A stretch of 64,000 nucleotides of DNA, from assembly GCF_900109355.1 (NCBI RefSeq), contig NZ_FOBF01000008.1:62001-126000 (forward strand), read 5' to 3'. Within the stretch, counting starts at the first letter, position 1, and the number at the start of each line of letters is the position of its first letter. The notes beneath the pieces were generated by a model. The model saw nothing but the letters and a program-made list of their open reading frames with translations. It was not told where the DNA came from and searched no databases. Of this stretch, positions 1-7,861 are shown in pieces. This stretch comes from Nonomuraea pusilla. Lineage in GTDB: Bacteria; Actinomycetota; Actinomycetes; Streptosporangiales; Streptosporangiaceae. The translations under genes and the position numbers were made by a program.

Positions 1-120
1 TTTCGCCCTATAACTGCCGATACTGATAGCTTTAGGACTGGAGCGCCGGGAAGTCTGGTCGGCAATGTCTGAATACGGTCGTCCGTCGGCCGTCCGCCGA
101 CCGTCCCGAACGGAGCGCCC

Positions 121-1485
121 GTGCCCGCCGTCCCGCCCCGCCTGTTCAGCCGCGGCTCCTGGATCGAAGCCGGTCGCGTCGCGGCCATCCTGCGCAAGGA
201 GACCATCGGCGGCGCCCTGCTGCTCGTCGCCGCGACCGTCGCGCTCGTCTGGGCCAACTCGCCCTGGTCCGGCGCCTACGAGTCCCTGCGCGACCTGCGG
301 GTCGGGCCCGAGGCGCTGCACCTCAACCTCGGCCTCGGCGCGTGGGCGGCCGACGGCCTGCTGGCCGTCTTCTTCTTCGTCGCCGGGCTGGAGCTGAAGC
401 GCGAGTTCGTCGCCGGCGACCTGCGCAACGTCCGCCAGGCCGTCGTGCCCGTCGCGGCGGCCGTCGGCGGCGTCATCGTCCCCGCCGCGCTGTACCTGCT
501 CGTCGCGGGGGGCGACGGCGCCGGGGCACGCGGCTGGGCCATCCCCACCGCCACCGACATCGCGTTCGCGCTGGCCGTGCTCGCCGTCATCGGCCGGCAC
601 CTGCCGCCGGCGCTGCGTACCTTCCTGCTCACCCTGGCCGTCGTGGACGACCTGCTGGCGATCTGCGTCATCGCCGTCTTCTACACCGCCCACCTGTCCG
701 TGCTGCCGCTGCTGGGCGCGCTCGTGCCGCTCGCCGTCTTCGGCCTGCTGGTGCGGCGCGGGGTGCGCTCGTGGTGGCTGCTGCTGCCGCTCGCCGCCGT
801 CACCTGGGGGCTGGTCCACGCCTCCGGCGTGCACGCCACCGTCGCGGGCGTGCTGCTCGCCTTCACCGTCCCCGTCCACCCGCGCGGCGGCCCGGTGGCG
901 GAGACCGTACCGGACGCGCGGCCGGACGCGGGGCCGGACGCGGGGCCGGACGCGGGGCCGGACGGGCGGCCGGACGCGGGGCCCGGCCCGGCGGAGCACT
1001 TCGAGCACCGCTTCCGCCCGCTGTCGGCCGCGGTCGCCGTGCCCGTGTTCGCGTTCCTGTCGGCCGGCGTGCCGCTCGGCGGCCTGGACGGCCTGGCGGC
1101 CGCGCTGCGGGACCCCGTCACCGTCGGCGTGCTGGCCGGGCTGATCCTGGGCAAGCCGCTCGGCGTCCTCGGCGCCGCCTGGCTGGTGGCCCGCTTCACC
1201 CGCGCCCACCTCGACGAGGGCCTCACCTGGACCGACGTCGCCGCCCTCGCCGTCCTCGCCGGGATCGGCTTCACCGTCTCCCTGCTCATCGGCGAGCTCG
1301 CCTTCGGCGCGGGCAGCGCGCGCGACGGGTACGTCAAGGTCGCCGTCCTCGGCGGCTCCCTGACGGCGGCGCTGGTCGCGGGAGTGCTCCTGCGGCTGCG
1401 CGACCGGGCGTACCGGCTGATCGAGGAGGCCGAGCGGGTGGACTCCGACGGCGACGGCGTCCCCGACGCCTACCAGCGCCCCTGA
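121..1485 (+). CDS. nhaA: Na+/H+ antiporter NhaA
   Basis: Inner-membrane antiporter exchanging external protons for cytoplasmic Na+. The 454-aa protein starts at a GTG and opens with the typical NhaA segment (ILRKETIGGALLLVAA, then VWANSPW). The family signature ATDIAFALAVLAVIG and the VVDDLLAICVIAVFY helix carrying the paired aspartates are present, as is the late GIGFTVSLLIGELAF helix. Two oddities: a cytoplasmic loop near residues 262-292 is filled with Asp-Ala-Gly-Pro repeats, and the tail carries DSDGDGVPD, which matches the DxDxDGxxD calcium-binding loop. The gene stands alone and converges on a DksA-like gene across a hairpin. The family call is secure; the start is the least certain part. 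Confidence 0.93.
   Translation: MPAVPPRLFSRGSWIEAGRVAAILRKETIGGALLLVAATVALVWANSPWSGAYESLRDLRVGPEALHLNLGLGAWAADGLLAVFFFVAGLELKREFVAGDLRNVRQAVVPVAAAVGGVIVPAALYLLVAGGDGAGARGWAIPTATDIAFALAVLAVIGRHLPPALRTFLLTLAVVDDLLAICVIAVFYTAHLSVLPLLGALVPLAVFGLLVRRGVRSWWLLLPLAAVTWGLVHASGVHATVAGVLLAFTVPVHPRGGPVAETVPDARPDAGPDAGPDAGPDGRPDAGPGPAEHFEHRFRPLSAAVAVPVFAFLSAGVPLGGLDGLAAALRDPVTVGVLAGLILGKPLGVLGAAWLVARFTRAHLDEGLTWTDVAALAVLAGIGFTVSLLIGELAFGAGSARDGYVKVAVLGGSLTAALVAGVLLRLRDRAYRLIEEAERVDSDGDGVPDAYQRP
909..982 (+). repeat. 12-bp tandem repeat inside nhaA
   Basis: Imperfect copies of GACGCGGGGCCG, in frame, encode repeated Asp-Ala-Gly-Pro in a loop between transmembrane helices. Because the unit is a multiple of three, copy changes keep the frame. 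Confidence 0.8.
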
Positions 1486-1518
1486 CCCCGCCGGACCGCG
1501 GCGCGCGGCCCGGCGGGA

Positions 1519-1556
1519 GGCTCCTGACGCCCGGACGCGAGGGGGCGCCAGGAGCC
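1519..1556. terminator. Bidirectional terminator between nhaA and the DksA operon
   Basis: Inverted repeat with 14-nt arms (1519-1532 and 1543-1556, one mismatch) and a 10-nt loop, between two convergent genes. No T-run follows, as is usual at this GC content. Confidence 0.6.
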
Positions 1557-1565
1557 GGTCCTGGG

Positions 1566-1895
1566 CTAGGCCGCCTCGTGGCGGCGCTGGCAGTCGATGC
1601 AGTAACGGGCCAGCGGGCGGATCTTCAGCCGCTCGAACGGGATGCCCGCGTCGCAGTGCCCGCACCGGCCGTACGTGCCCTCCGACAGCCGCTCCAGGGC
1701 CTGGCCCAGCTCCGCGATGGTGCGGTCGGCGGCGGTGATGGAGGCGAGCAGTTCCTGCCAGTTCCCGTCGGCCGCGCTGACCTCCTTGCTCGACTCCTGC
1801 AGTTCCAGCAGCTGGCTGTTGCGCCGGGCCAGCTGCTCCTGCAGCTCCTGGCGCAGCGCCTGGGTCTGCACGCTGCTGAGGTGGTTTCCGGTCAT
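1566..1895 (-). CDS. DksA/TraR-type zinc-finger protein 1
   Basis: 109-aa protein with an N-terminal coiled-coil stretch (about residues 8-70) and a C-terminal zinc finger with CGHC and CIDC pairs, plus the family sequence EGTYGRCGHCDAGIPFERL. DksA relatives enter the RNA polymerase secondary channel and change initiation; TraR-like forms can act without ppGpp. It is the last gene of a minus-strand trio (DksA-like 2, MreB-like, DksA-like 1), 58 nt after the MreB-like gene. Family assignment is firm; its target promoters cannot be inferred. Confidence 0.88.
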   Translation of the reverse strand: MTGNHLSSVQTQALRQELQEQLARRNSQLLELQESSKEVSAADGNWQELLASITAADRTIAELGQALERLSEGTYGRCGHCDAGIPFERLKIRPLARYCIDCQRRHEAA

Positions 1896-1953
1896 GGCAG
1901 ACGTCCTTTCCTGGACGAGAGATGGTGAGGACGAGAGAAGGTGAAGCCGCGGC

Positions 1954-3108
1954 TCAGCGGCCGCGAGCGGTGACCCGGGCGGCCAGCGCCGGCTCCAGGC
2001 ACAGGCGGACCAGGCCGCGGATGGTGGCGTGGGCGGGCTCGGGCGCGACGGTCACGGGCATCCGCAGCGCGCCCCGCAGCCGGTGCGCGAGCTCCGCCTG
2101 CGGGGCTCCGCCGCCGGTCAGCAGCAGGCCGTCGTCCCGCACGGCGGCACGCAGGTGGGCGGGCAGGCGGCGCAGCAGGCCCGCCGTCATCTCGACGACG
2201 GCCTCCACCGCGTACGGCGGCAGCCCCGACCGGGTCGTGGCGCTGAGCTGCAGCGCCACCGCGTCGGTGATGGCCCCGTCGCGGATCGCGGCCGCCTCCA
2301 CGATGCCCGCGCCCACGTCGAGCAGCAGGCACGGGCGCGAGCCCGTGACGTCCACGCCGTTGCCGACCGCCGCCGCGAGCGGCTCCTCGACGAGGACCAC
2401 CTCGCACCCTGCCGGACCCTCGGCGGCCTCCTCGACGGCCACCCTGACCGCGCGGCGGTCGCTGGCCGTGGCGGCGACGGGCACCCCGACGAGCACGCGG
2501 CGCGGCGGCCACGTCCCGGCCAGGCGGGCGTCCTGCAGGACGACCCGCGCCAGCCGGTGGCAGGCCCCCGGATCGGCCACCATGCCGTGCCTGATGGGCC
2601 AGACCGAGCCGAACCCCTCGGCCCCCGGGGACGCGGGAACCTCGGCGAGGCCCGGCGCCCCGGCGGACCGCGACGACCCGGCGGAGAGCGGCGCCCCCGC
2701 GGAACGCGACGACCCTGCGGAGACAGGCGCCCCCGCGGAACCGGACGATCCCGAGGAACCGGACGACCCCGAGGAGGCCGGCGGCCGGGCGGGACCCCGG
2801 CGGCGCACGGCGCCCCGCCAGCCCGCCGTGGCCGCGGGGGGGGTGAGCCGCACGGCGGGTCCGGTGGTGGCGGCCGTCGCCCCTGCCGGGGTCCCGGACC
2901 GGGCGGAGGGCGCCGATTCCACCGGGCTCCCGCCGGCCCCGGGGACCGTCCTGCGGGCGGAGGCGCGCGGGGCGGGCGGGACGGCCGACGGCCGGTCGGC
3001 GATGGCGAAGCCGCCCTCGACCAGGGAACGCGTCCTCGACGTCCCCAGATCGAGCGCCACGAAGCCGCGCCGACCGCTCCCGGCGGACACCGGCGACAGG
3101 GCGCTCAT
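1954..3108 (-). CDS. MreB-like actin-family ATPase with a disordered insert
   Basis: 384-aa actin/Hsp70-fold protein. Phosphate-1 loop FVALDLGTSRT lies near the N-terminus, the MreB-like segment VLVGVPVAATASDRRAV with VLVEEPLAAAVG in the middle, phosphate-2 loop LLLDVGAGIVEAAAI after it, and the adenosine motif GLLLTGGGA near the C-terminus. Between the phosphate-1 region and the conserved VWPIRHGMVAD segment lies about 100 residues of Pro/Ala/Ser/Gly-rich sequence from a 36-bp repeat, absent from canonical MreB. The ATG at 3108 overlaps the stop of the upstream DksA-like gene (ATGA), so the two are translationally coupled. Canonical MreB partners MreC and MreD are not adjacent, so a role in cell shape is uncertain. 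Confidence 0.8.
   Translation of the reverse strand: MSALSPVSAGSGRRGFVALDLGTSRTRSLVEGGFAIADRPSAVPPAPRASARRTVPGAGGSPVESAPSARSGTPAGATAATTGPAVRLTPPAATAGWRGAVRRRGPARPPASSGSSGSSGSSGSAGAPVSAGSSRSAGAPLSAGSSRSAGAPGLAEVPASPGAEGFGSVWPIRHGMVADPGACHRLARVVLQDARLAGTWPPRRVLVGVPVAATASDRRAVRVAVEEAAEGPAGCEVVLVEEPLAAAVGNGVDVTGSRPCLLLDVGAGIVEAAAIRDGAITDAVALQLSATTRSGLPPYAVEAVVEMTAGLLRRLPAHLRAAVRDDGLLLTGGGAPQAELAHRLRGALRMPVTVAPEPAHATIRGLVRLCLEPALAARVTARGR
2640..2790 (-). repeat. 36-bp imperfect tandem repeat inside the MreB-like gene
   Basis: About three to four degenerate copies of a 36-bp unit (GGCGCCCCCGCGGAACGC as one half) encode Ser/Gly/Ala runs such as SAGAPLSAGSSRSAGAP. They lie wholly in the non-conserved insert and keep the reading frame. 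Confidence 0.75.
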
Positions 3109-3494
3109 GCCGCCTCCACGCCCGGACGCCCCGGATGCCCCCGGGACGCCCCGCCGGGCGCGGGGGCCGTGCCGGCGCGGGGCGCGACCGGCCGGCGGTC
3201 GTGCTCCGCGTCCGGGCCGGTGACGCAGGCGTCGCAGGTCGGGCGGTCGAAGGTCCGGAGGAGCCGCTCGTACGGGATGAAGGCGCCGCAGCGCCCGCAC
3301 ACGCCGTACAGGCCGCGGTCCATGCGGTCGAGCGCCGCCTCGATGCGGGCCGCGCGGGGGCCACGGGCGCCGGCGAGCTCCTCCTCCAGGATGGCCCGCA
3401 GCCGGTCGAGCTGGGCGAGGTGGCGCTCGTAGTCGTGGAGATGCGTGTGAACCGATCTGGCGTCGGACATGACGATGATCCGCTCCTTGCTCAT
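3105..3494 (-). CDS. DksA/TraR-type zinc-finger protein 2
   Basis: 129-aa DksA/TraR relative and first gene of the minus-strand trio. An N-terminal helical region (YERHLAQLDRLRAILEEELAG) leads to the zinc finger GLYGVCGRCGAFIPYERL with a second CDAC pair. The tail after the finger is disordered and Pro/Ala-rich. A start at the ninth codon (3470) is an alternative. Its stop overlaps the MreB-like start by 4 nt. It differs clearly from the downstream paralogue, so the two are not a recent duplication. Confidence 0.87.
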   Translation of the reverse strand: MSKERIIVMSDARSVHTHLHDYERHLAQLDRLRAILEEELAGARGPRAARIEAALDRMDRGLYGVCGRCGAFIPYERLLRTFDRPTCDACVTGPDAEHDRRPVAPRAGTAPAPGGASRGHPGRPGVEAA

Positions 3495-3707
3495 GGTGAA
3501 GGGCCGCGCGTGCGGCGCGGCTGCCCGGCGGCGCGCGGGCGCGTCAGGACGCGCCGGGCGTGCCGGTGGCGGCCTCCGGCGCCGGTGCCCGCGGCAGGCC
3601 CCGGGCGCGCGGAGAGCGCGGCCGGGGCGTGCGCGAACGGCCCGGGGCGCGCGAGCACGGCCCCGGGCCGCGCGGCGGCGCGGAGGCGGGAATCGGGAGA
3701 AGGAAGG

Positions 3708-4085
3708 CTAGATCAGCGGCGGGCTGCGCGACCCGGCGGCGCGGTGCCCCAGTTGCTGGGGGTCGCGGATGCCGCCGGGGTCGAGGCCCGGCGAGGCCAG
3801 GAGCGGCAGGTGGGCGGCCAGGGCGTGGCGATCGCCGCGCAGCGGTCGCCACAGGCTGAGCACGTGGTGCTCGCGGGCGCCGCCGCCCTGCGGAGGCAGG
3901 CCCGAGAGCTGCGCGTCGGACGCCCCGAGCGCCCACGACTGCCCGGACGCGGCGGCCGACCGGTGAGCCGGGTCGCTGCCGTACCAGGCGGGGCTGGAGG
4001 CGACCAGCAGGAAGGCAAGCAGCAGCAGGCCCATCACGCCGATGAACGCGATGGACCTCCGTGGCGTCCTCCACGAGCCGGTCAT
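3708..4085 (-). CDS. Small single-pass membrane or secreted protein, unknown function
   Basis: 125-aa ORF with a basic N-terminus and one strong hydrophobic segment (IAFIGVMGLLLLAFLLVASS, about residues 13-32), either an anchor or an uncleaved signal. The rest is Gly/Pro/Arg/His-rich with no recognised domain. No good ribosome-binding site precedes the ATG, so the start may be wrong. It diverges from the secreted-protein gene upstream of secDF. Confidence 0.5.
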   Translation of the reverse strand: MTGSWRTPRRSIAFIGVMGLLLLAFLLVASSPAWYGSDPAHRSAAASGQSWALGASDAQLSGLPPQGGGAREHHVLSLWRPLRGDRHALAAHLPLLASPGLDPGGIRDPQQLGHRAAGSRSPPLI

Positions 4086-4195
4086 GTGTTGACCATAGCC
4101 CAGCGTGCGCGAAAAGGCATGTGGGCGGCGTCCGGGGTACGGTGTGCGGGACCCCCGGTGTCAGGCGAGTGGATCTCCGATGAGAGGAGGGGCCC

Positions 4196-4672
4196 GTGCG
4201 CACCAGGCTGTCCGCCGCGCTGCTGCTCCTCCTGTCGGTGTTCGCGATCGCCGGACCGCGCGCCGACGTCGCCGGCCCCGTTCCCGGTGGCGTTCCCGGC
4301 GGCGTCCACGACGCCGTCGTCCGCGCCTGGGCGGTCCACGGGGGCGGCCCCGCCCACGGGCGAGCCGCAGCGCCTCCTTCGACCGGGGGTGACGAGCCGC
4401 CGGCGCCGCATCGGGCGGTCTTCCGCGCCCACGGGGCCGGCCGGGCGGGCCTGCAGGGCCACACCGTCTTCCTCGTCCATCACGACCCGACCCCGCACGT
4501 CCGCGTCCCCTCGGGGCCGCACGCCGCGCCCGCCGCCGCGGCGCTCCCTCCTGACGCCTGGCACGGCGGCGACCACCGGCGGTCCTTCGCCGCCGTTCCC
4601 GCGTTCCTCGCCCCGCCGCAGCCGGCCGCCGCGGGCGGCGCGGCGCGCGCTCCACCCTCCACGACGCGCTGA
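4196..4672 (+). CDS. Small secreted protein upstream of secDF, unknown function
   Basis: 158-aa protein starting at a GTG behind an excellent ribosome-binding site (GAGAGGAGGGG). A signal peptide (RLSAALLLLLSVFAIAGPRA) is followed by a His/Pro/Ala-rich exported region with no known domain. Its stop is 37 nt before secDF, so they may be co-transcribed. Clusters of His residues (VFLVHHDPTPHVRV) could bind metal, but that is a guess. Confidence 0.6.
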   Translation: MRTRLSAALLLLLSVFAIAGPRADVAGPVPGGVPGGVHDAVVRAWAVHGGGPAHGRAAAPPSTGGDEPPAPHRAVFRAHGAGRAGLQGHTVFLVHHDPTPHVRVPSGPHAAPAAAALPPDAWHGGDHRRSFAAVPAFLAPPQPAAAGGAARAPPSTTR

Positions 4673-4708
4673 CGTCCCTTTTTCCCTTTTCAGCCCGTGG
4701 AGGGTTCC

Positions 4709-6952
4709 ATGTCACGTGCGCCGATATGGCGCGCGGCGGTCGCTTGTGCGCTTGTGATCGCCGCATTCCTGCTCACGTTCACCGTGCCGCCGCGGCTCGG
4801 GCTCGACCTGCGCGGTGGCACCCAGCTCGTCTTCGAGGCCCGCGACTCCGCCACCGCCAAGGCCGACGCCGACGCCACCGACCGCGCGCTCGACGTGCTC
4901 AGGCGGCGCGCCGACGCGCTGGGCGTCACCGACCCGACCCTGGTCAGGTCCGGCGAGCGGCGCATCATCGTCGAGCTGCCCGGCGTGCTCGACCCGCGCA
5001 AGGCGGTCGACACCATCGGCAAGACCGCGCAGCTCAGCTTCCACCCCGTGCTCGGACCGGCCGAGCAGGGCGACACGAAGGCCCTGCGTGACGAGTCGGG
5101 CGCCCCGCTGTCGCTCGGCCCCGCCGCCATCAGCGGCGACGGCGTGACCGACGCCTCCGAGCGCAGCGACCCGCAGTACGGCCCGAGCTGGTTCGTCACC
5201 GTCGGCTTCCGCGACGGCGCCGCCTGGCAGCGGCTGACCGGCACGGCGGCCTGCGAGGCCGTCGGCGACCCCAAGCGCAGGGTCGCCATCGTGCTCGACG
5301 GCGAGATCATCTCCTCGCCCCAGGTGGACCAGGGCGTGCCGTGCAAGACCGGCATCCCGGGCGGCTCCACCTCGATCACCGGCTCGTTCACCCACGAGGA
5401 GGCCCGCGACCTCGCGGTGCTCATCAAGGGCGGCGCGCTGCCCGTGCCGCTCACGCTGGTCGAGCAGCGCACGGTCGGCCCGACGCTGGGCGCCGCCGCC
5501 ATCGAGGCGAGCGCGCAGGCCGGCATCGCCGGGGTGCTGCTGACCGCCGTGTTCATCGTCGCCGTCTACCGGCTGTCGGGCCTGCTCGCCACCATCGCGC
5601 TGGCCGCCTACGGGCTCATCTCGTACGCGGCGCTGGTGGCGCTCGGCGCGACGCTCACGCTGCCGGGCCTGGCCGGGTTCGTCCTGGCGATCGGCATGGC
5701 CGTGGACGCCAACGTCCTGGTCTTCGAACGGGCCAGGGAGGAGTACGCGCAGGCGCCGCAGCGGGGACTGCGCGCGGCGCTGCAGCGCGGCTTCGGCAAC
5801 GCGTGGAGCGCGGTCGCCGACTCCGCCGTCACCACGCTCCTGGCCGCCGGGCTGCTGTTCTGGCTGGCGTCGGGCCCGGTGCGCGGGTTCGGCGTGACGC
5901 TCGCCATCGGCGTGCTCGCGTCGCTGGTCTCCGCGATGGTCATCACGCGGGCGCTCGCCCAGCCCGTGGCGGGACGGGTCGGGCCGCGGCTGTCGGGGCT
6001 CGGCGGGGCCGGGCGGGTCAGGAACTGGGTGACCAGGCGTGACCCGGCCCTGATGGCGCGCCGCAAGGTCTGGCTGGCCGGCGCGGCCGTGCTCGTGGCC
6101 GCCGCCGTCGCCGGGCTGTGGACGCAGGGGCTCAACCTGGGCGTGGAGTTCACCGGCGGGCGCATCGTCGAGTTCGCGACCGGCCGGACGGTCTCCGCCG
6201 AGGCCGCCAAGCAGGTCGTGACCGAGGCCGGGTACCCGTCGGCCGTCGTGCAGGCGTCGGGCGACGCCGTCTCGGTGCGTACGGGGCCCATCAGCGCGGC
6301 CGAGGTGGCGGCCGTGGAGCAGGCGCTCGACGCCCGCTTCGGCGACGTCACCAAGCAGCGCGACGAGCTGATCGGCCCGAGTCTGGGCGAGGAACTGCGG
6401 CGCAACGCGCTCATCGCGCTGTGCGTGGCGCTGGCCGCCCAGCTCGTGTACCTCGCGGTCAGGTTCAGGTGGACGTTCGGCGCGGCCACGGTGCTCGCCC
6501 TCGTCGTGGACGTGGCCGCCGTGGTCGGCGCGTTCGCGTGGCTGGGCAAGCCCGTGGACGGCGTGTTCCTGGCGTCGATGCTCACCATCATCGGTTACTC
6601 GATCAACGACAAGGTGGTGGTGTTCGACCGGGTGCGCGAGATGTGGGCGGCGCGGCGCGGCGAGCCGTTCGAACGGATCGTCAACGCGGCGATCCTGCAG
6701 ACGGTGCCGCGTACGGTCAACACCGGTCTTGGCGCGCTGTTCATCCTGGCGGCGCTGGCGGTGTTCGGCGGCGACTCGCTGCACGACTTCGCCATCGCGC
6801 TGATCGTCGGCATCGTGGCGGGGACGGCGTCGTCGGCGTTCGTCGCCGGTCCCGCGGCGATCGGGCTGGAACGGCTCAACCGGCGGCCCCCGCCGGAACC
6901 GGCCAAGCCCAAGGCTCCGCGCCGACGCGAGGGCTCGGGCGCCGTCGTCTGA
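4709..6952 (+). CDS. secDF: Fused protein translocase subunit SecDF
   Basis: Proton-driven helper that pulls secreted proteins out of the SecYEG channel. The 747-aa protein joins SecD and SecF in one chain: the SecD signature LGLDLRGGTQLVFEA follows the first helix and the SecF signature GVEFTGGRIVEFATG lies at about residues 480-495. Each half ends in the usual membrane block (AIGMAVDANVLVFERAREE; IGYSINDKVVVFDRVREM). The ATG at 4709 is chosen because GGAGG lies 6 nt before it; the upstream in-frame GTG at 4697 contains that site. The P1 region appears shorter than in separate SecD proteins. Many actinobacteria carry separate secD and secF near ruvC/relA, so this may be an accessory paralogue. 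Confidence 0.93.
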   Translation: MSRAPIWRAAVACALVIAAFLLTFTVPPRLGLDLRGGTQLVFEARDSATAKADADATDRALDVLRRRADALGVTDPTLVRSGERRIIVELPGVLDPRKAVDTIGKTAQLSFHPVLGPAEQGDTKALRDESGAPLSLGPAAISGDGVTDASERSDPQYGPSWFVTVGFRDGAAWQRLTGTAACEAVGDPKRRVAIVLDGEIISSPQVDQGVPCKTGIPGGSTSITGSFTHEEARDLAVLIKGGALPVPLTLVEQRTVGPTLGAAAIEASAQAGIAGVLLTAVFIVAVYRLSGLLATIALAAYGLISYAALVALGATLTLPGLAGFVLAIGMAVDANVLVFERAREEYAQAPQRGLRAALQRGFGNAWSAVADSAVTTLLAAGLLFWLASGPVRGFGVTLAIGVLASLVSAMVITRALAQPVAGRVGPRLSGLGGAGRVRNWVTRRDPALMARRKVWLAGAAVLVAAAVAGLWTQGLNLGVEFTGGRIVEFATGRTVSAEAAKQVVTEAGYPSAVVQASGDAVSVRTGPISAAEVAAVEQALDARFGDVTKQRDELIGPSLGEELRRNALIALCVALAAQLVYLAVRFRWTFGAATVLALVVDVAAVVGAFAWLGKPVDGVFLASMLTIIGYSINDKVVVFDRVREMWAARRGEPFERIVNAAILQTVPRTVNTGLGALFILAALAVFGGDSLHDFAIALIVGIVAGTASSAFVAGPAAIGLERLNRRPPPEPAKPKAPRRREGSGAVV

Positions 6953-7038
6953 CGGCGCCCGTCCCCGGGAGCACGGCACCCGCTCCCGGAGTCGCGCGTC
7001 CCCTGCCGCCCGTCGCGGGCGGCGGGGGACGCGCCACG

Positions 7039-7671
7039 TCAGCCGGCCGTGGCCAGGTCGATGGCCTCCCGCACCCCGGCCGCGAACGCCGGCTCGAAGT
7101 GCGGCGTGAGCAGCAGCATCGAGTGGAGCACGCCTTCACGGGCGTCGAGCTCGTGCAGCCGCGTGTGCCCGCGGAAGGCGACCGCGAAGCTCGTCCAGTT
7201 CCAGATGATGATGAAGACGTCCTCCGCCAGCCGCCGCCGGTCGTCGGGCGCGAGCGCCGCCATGGAGCCCTGCTCGATCAGCCCGTCGATCGCGGCGGTG
7301 GTCCAGTCGAGGATCCACCCGGTCAGCGCCCTCAGGCGGGAGGCGAGGAGCTCGTCCCGCCCGGCGATCTCCACGATGTTGGCGAAGAAGAAGCGGTACC
7401 GCCACACCGTGTCGAGGCCGCGCAGGAAGACGTCCGCCCACTGCTGGGGGGTCACGGGGTTCGGCAGCGGTGCCATGACGGCGCGGGCCTCGGCGTCGAT
7501 CCGTTCGAAGAGGGAACGGATGATGTGCTCCTTGCTCCTGTAGTGGTAGTAGAGGTTGCCGGGGCTCATGCCGAGGTGGTCGGCGATGTGGTTGGTGGTC
7601 ACCGCCTGCACGCCCCTGCTGTTGAACAGCTCGAGGCTGCCCTCGAGGATCCGGTCCTTCGTACCCGCCAT
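7039..7671 (-). CDS. TetR-family regulator of the Rieske operon
   Basis: 210-aa regulator with an N-terminal TetR helix-turn-helix (TTNHIADHLGMSPGNLYYHYRSKEHII, split here as the recognition helix GNLYYHY) and a ligand-binding C-terminal domain resembling the YcdC/RutR-type C-terminal family. It diverges from the Rieske oxygenase operon across 190 nt holding two TAGAG-N6-CTCTA dyads, so it most likely represses itself and that operon. The ligand is unknown. Confidence 0.9.
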   Translation of the reverse strand: MAGTKDRILEGSLELFNSRGVQAVTTNHIADHLGMSPGNLYYHYRSKEHIIRSLFERIDAEARAVMAPLPNPVTPQQWADVFLRGLDTVWRYRFFFANIVEIAGRDELLASRLRALTGWILDWTTAAIDGLIEQGSMAALAPDDRRRLAEDVFIIIWNWTSFAVAFRGHTRLHELDAREGVLHSMLLLTPHFEPAFAAGVREAIDLATAG

Positions 7672-7748
7672 GGCTCCTGTCGTCCTCTGTTCGTGACGCG
7701 CCCCCGCGTGGAGGGACGGCGCCCCCTTGCCGTCGTTGACACCGCCTC

Positions 7749-7797
7749 CTCTAGAGCTAATACTCTAGAGCCAGCGGCTAGAGCATTTACTCTAACC
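7749..7797. promoter_or_regulatory. Tandem TetR operator between the TetR gene and Rieske operon
   Basis: Two dyads of the form CTCTAGAG-N6-CTCTAGAG (7749-7770, perfect) and GGCTAGAG-N6-CTCTAACC (7776-7797, 7 of 8 matches). Their centres are 27 bp apart, so two dimers could bind nearly side by side. The site lies 65 nt before the oxygenase start. Confidence 0.75.
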
Positions 7798-7861
7798 TTC
7801 CTGTCGGGAGCCGTGCTCCCGGGCATTCCGCGTCCGCCACCGTGCGGAGTAGGGAGTCTCC

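Noticed and set aside
342..1928. Long Arg-rich ORF overlapping nhaA on the plus strand
   Set aside because: Shadow frame of nhaA with no domain and extreme Arg/Ala content; NhaA motifs lie in the other frame.
4712..6979. 755-aa ORF antisense to secDF
   Set aside because: Mirror of the GC-biased secDF codons; composition is His/Arg/Gly-rich without motifs.
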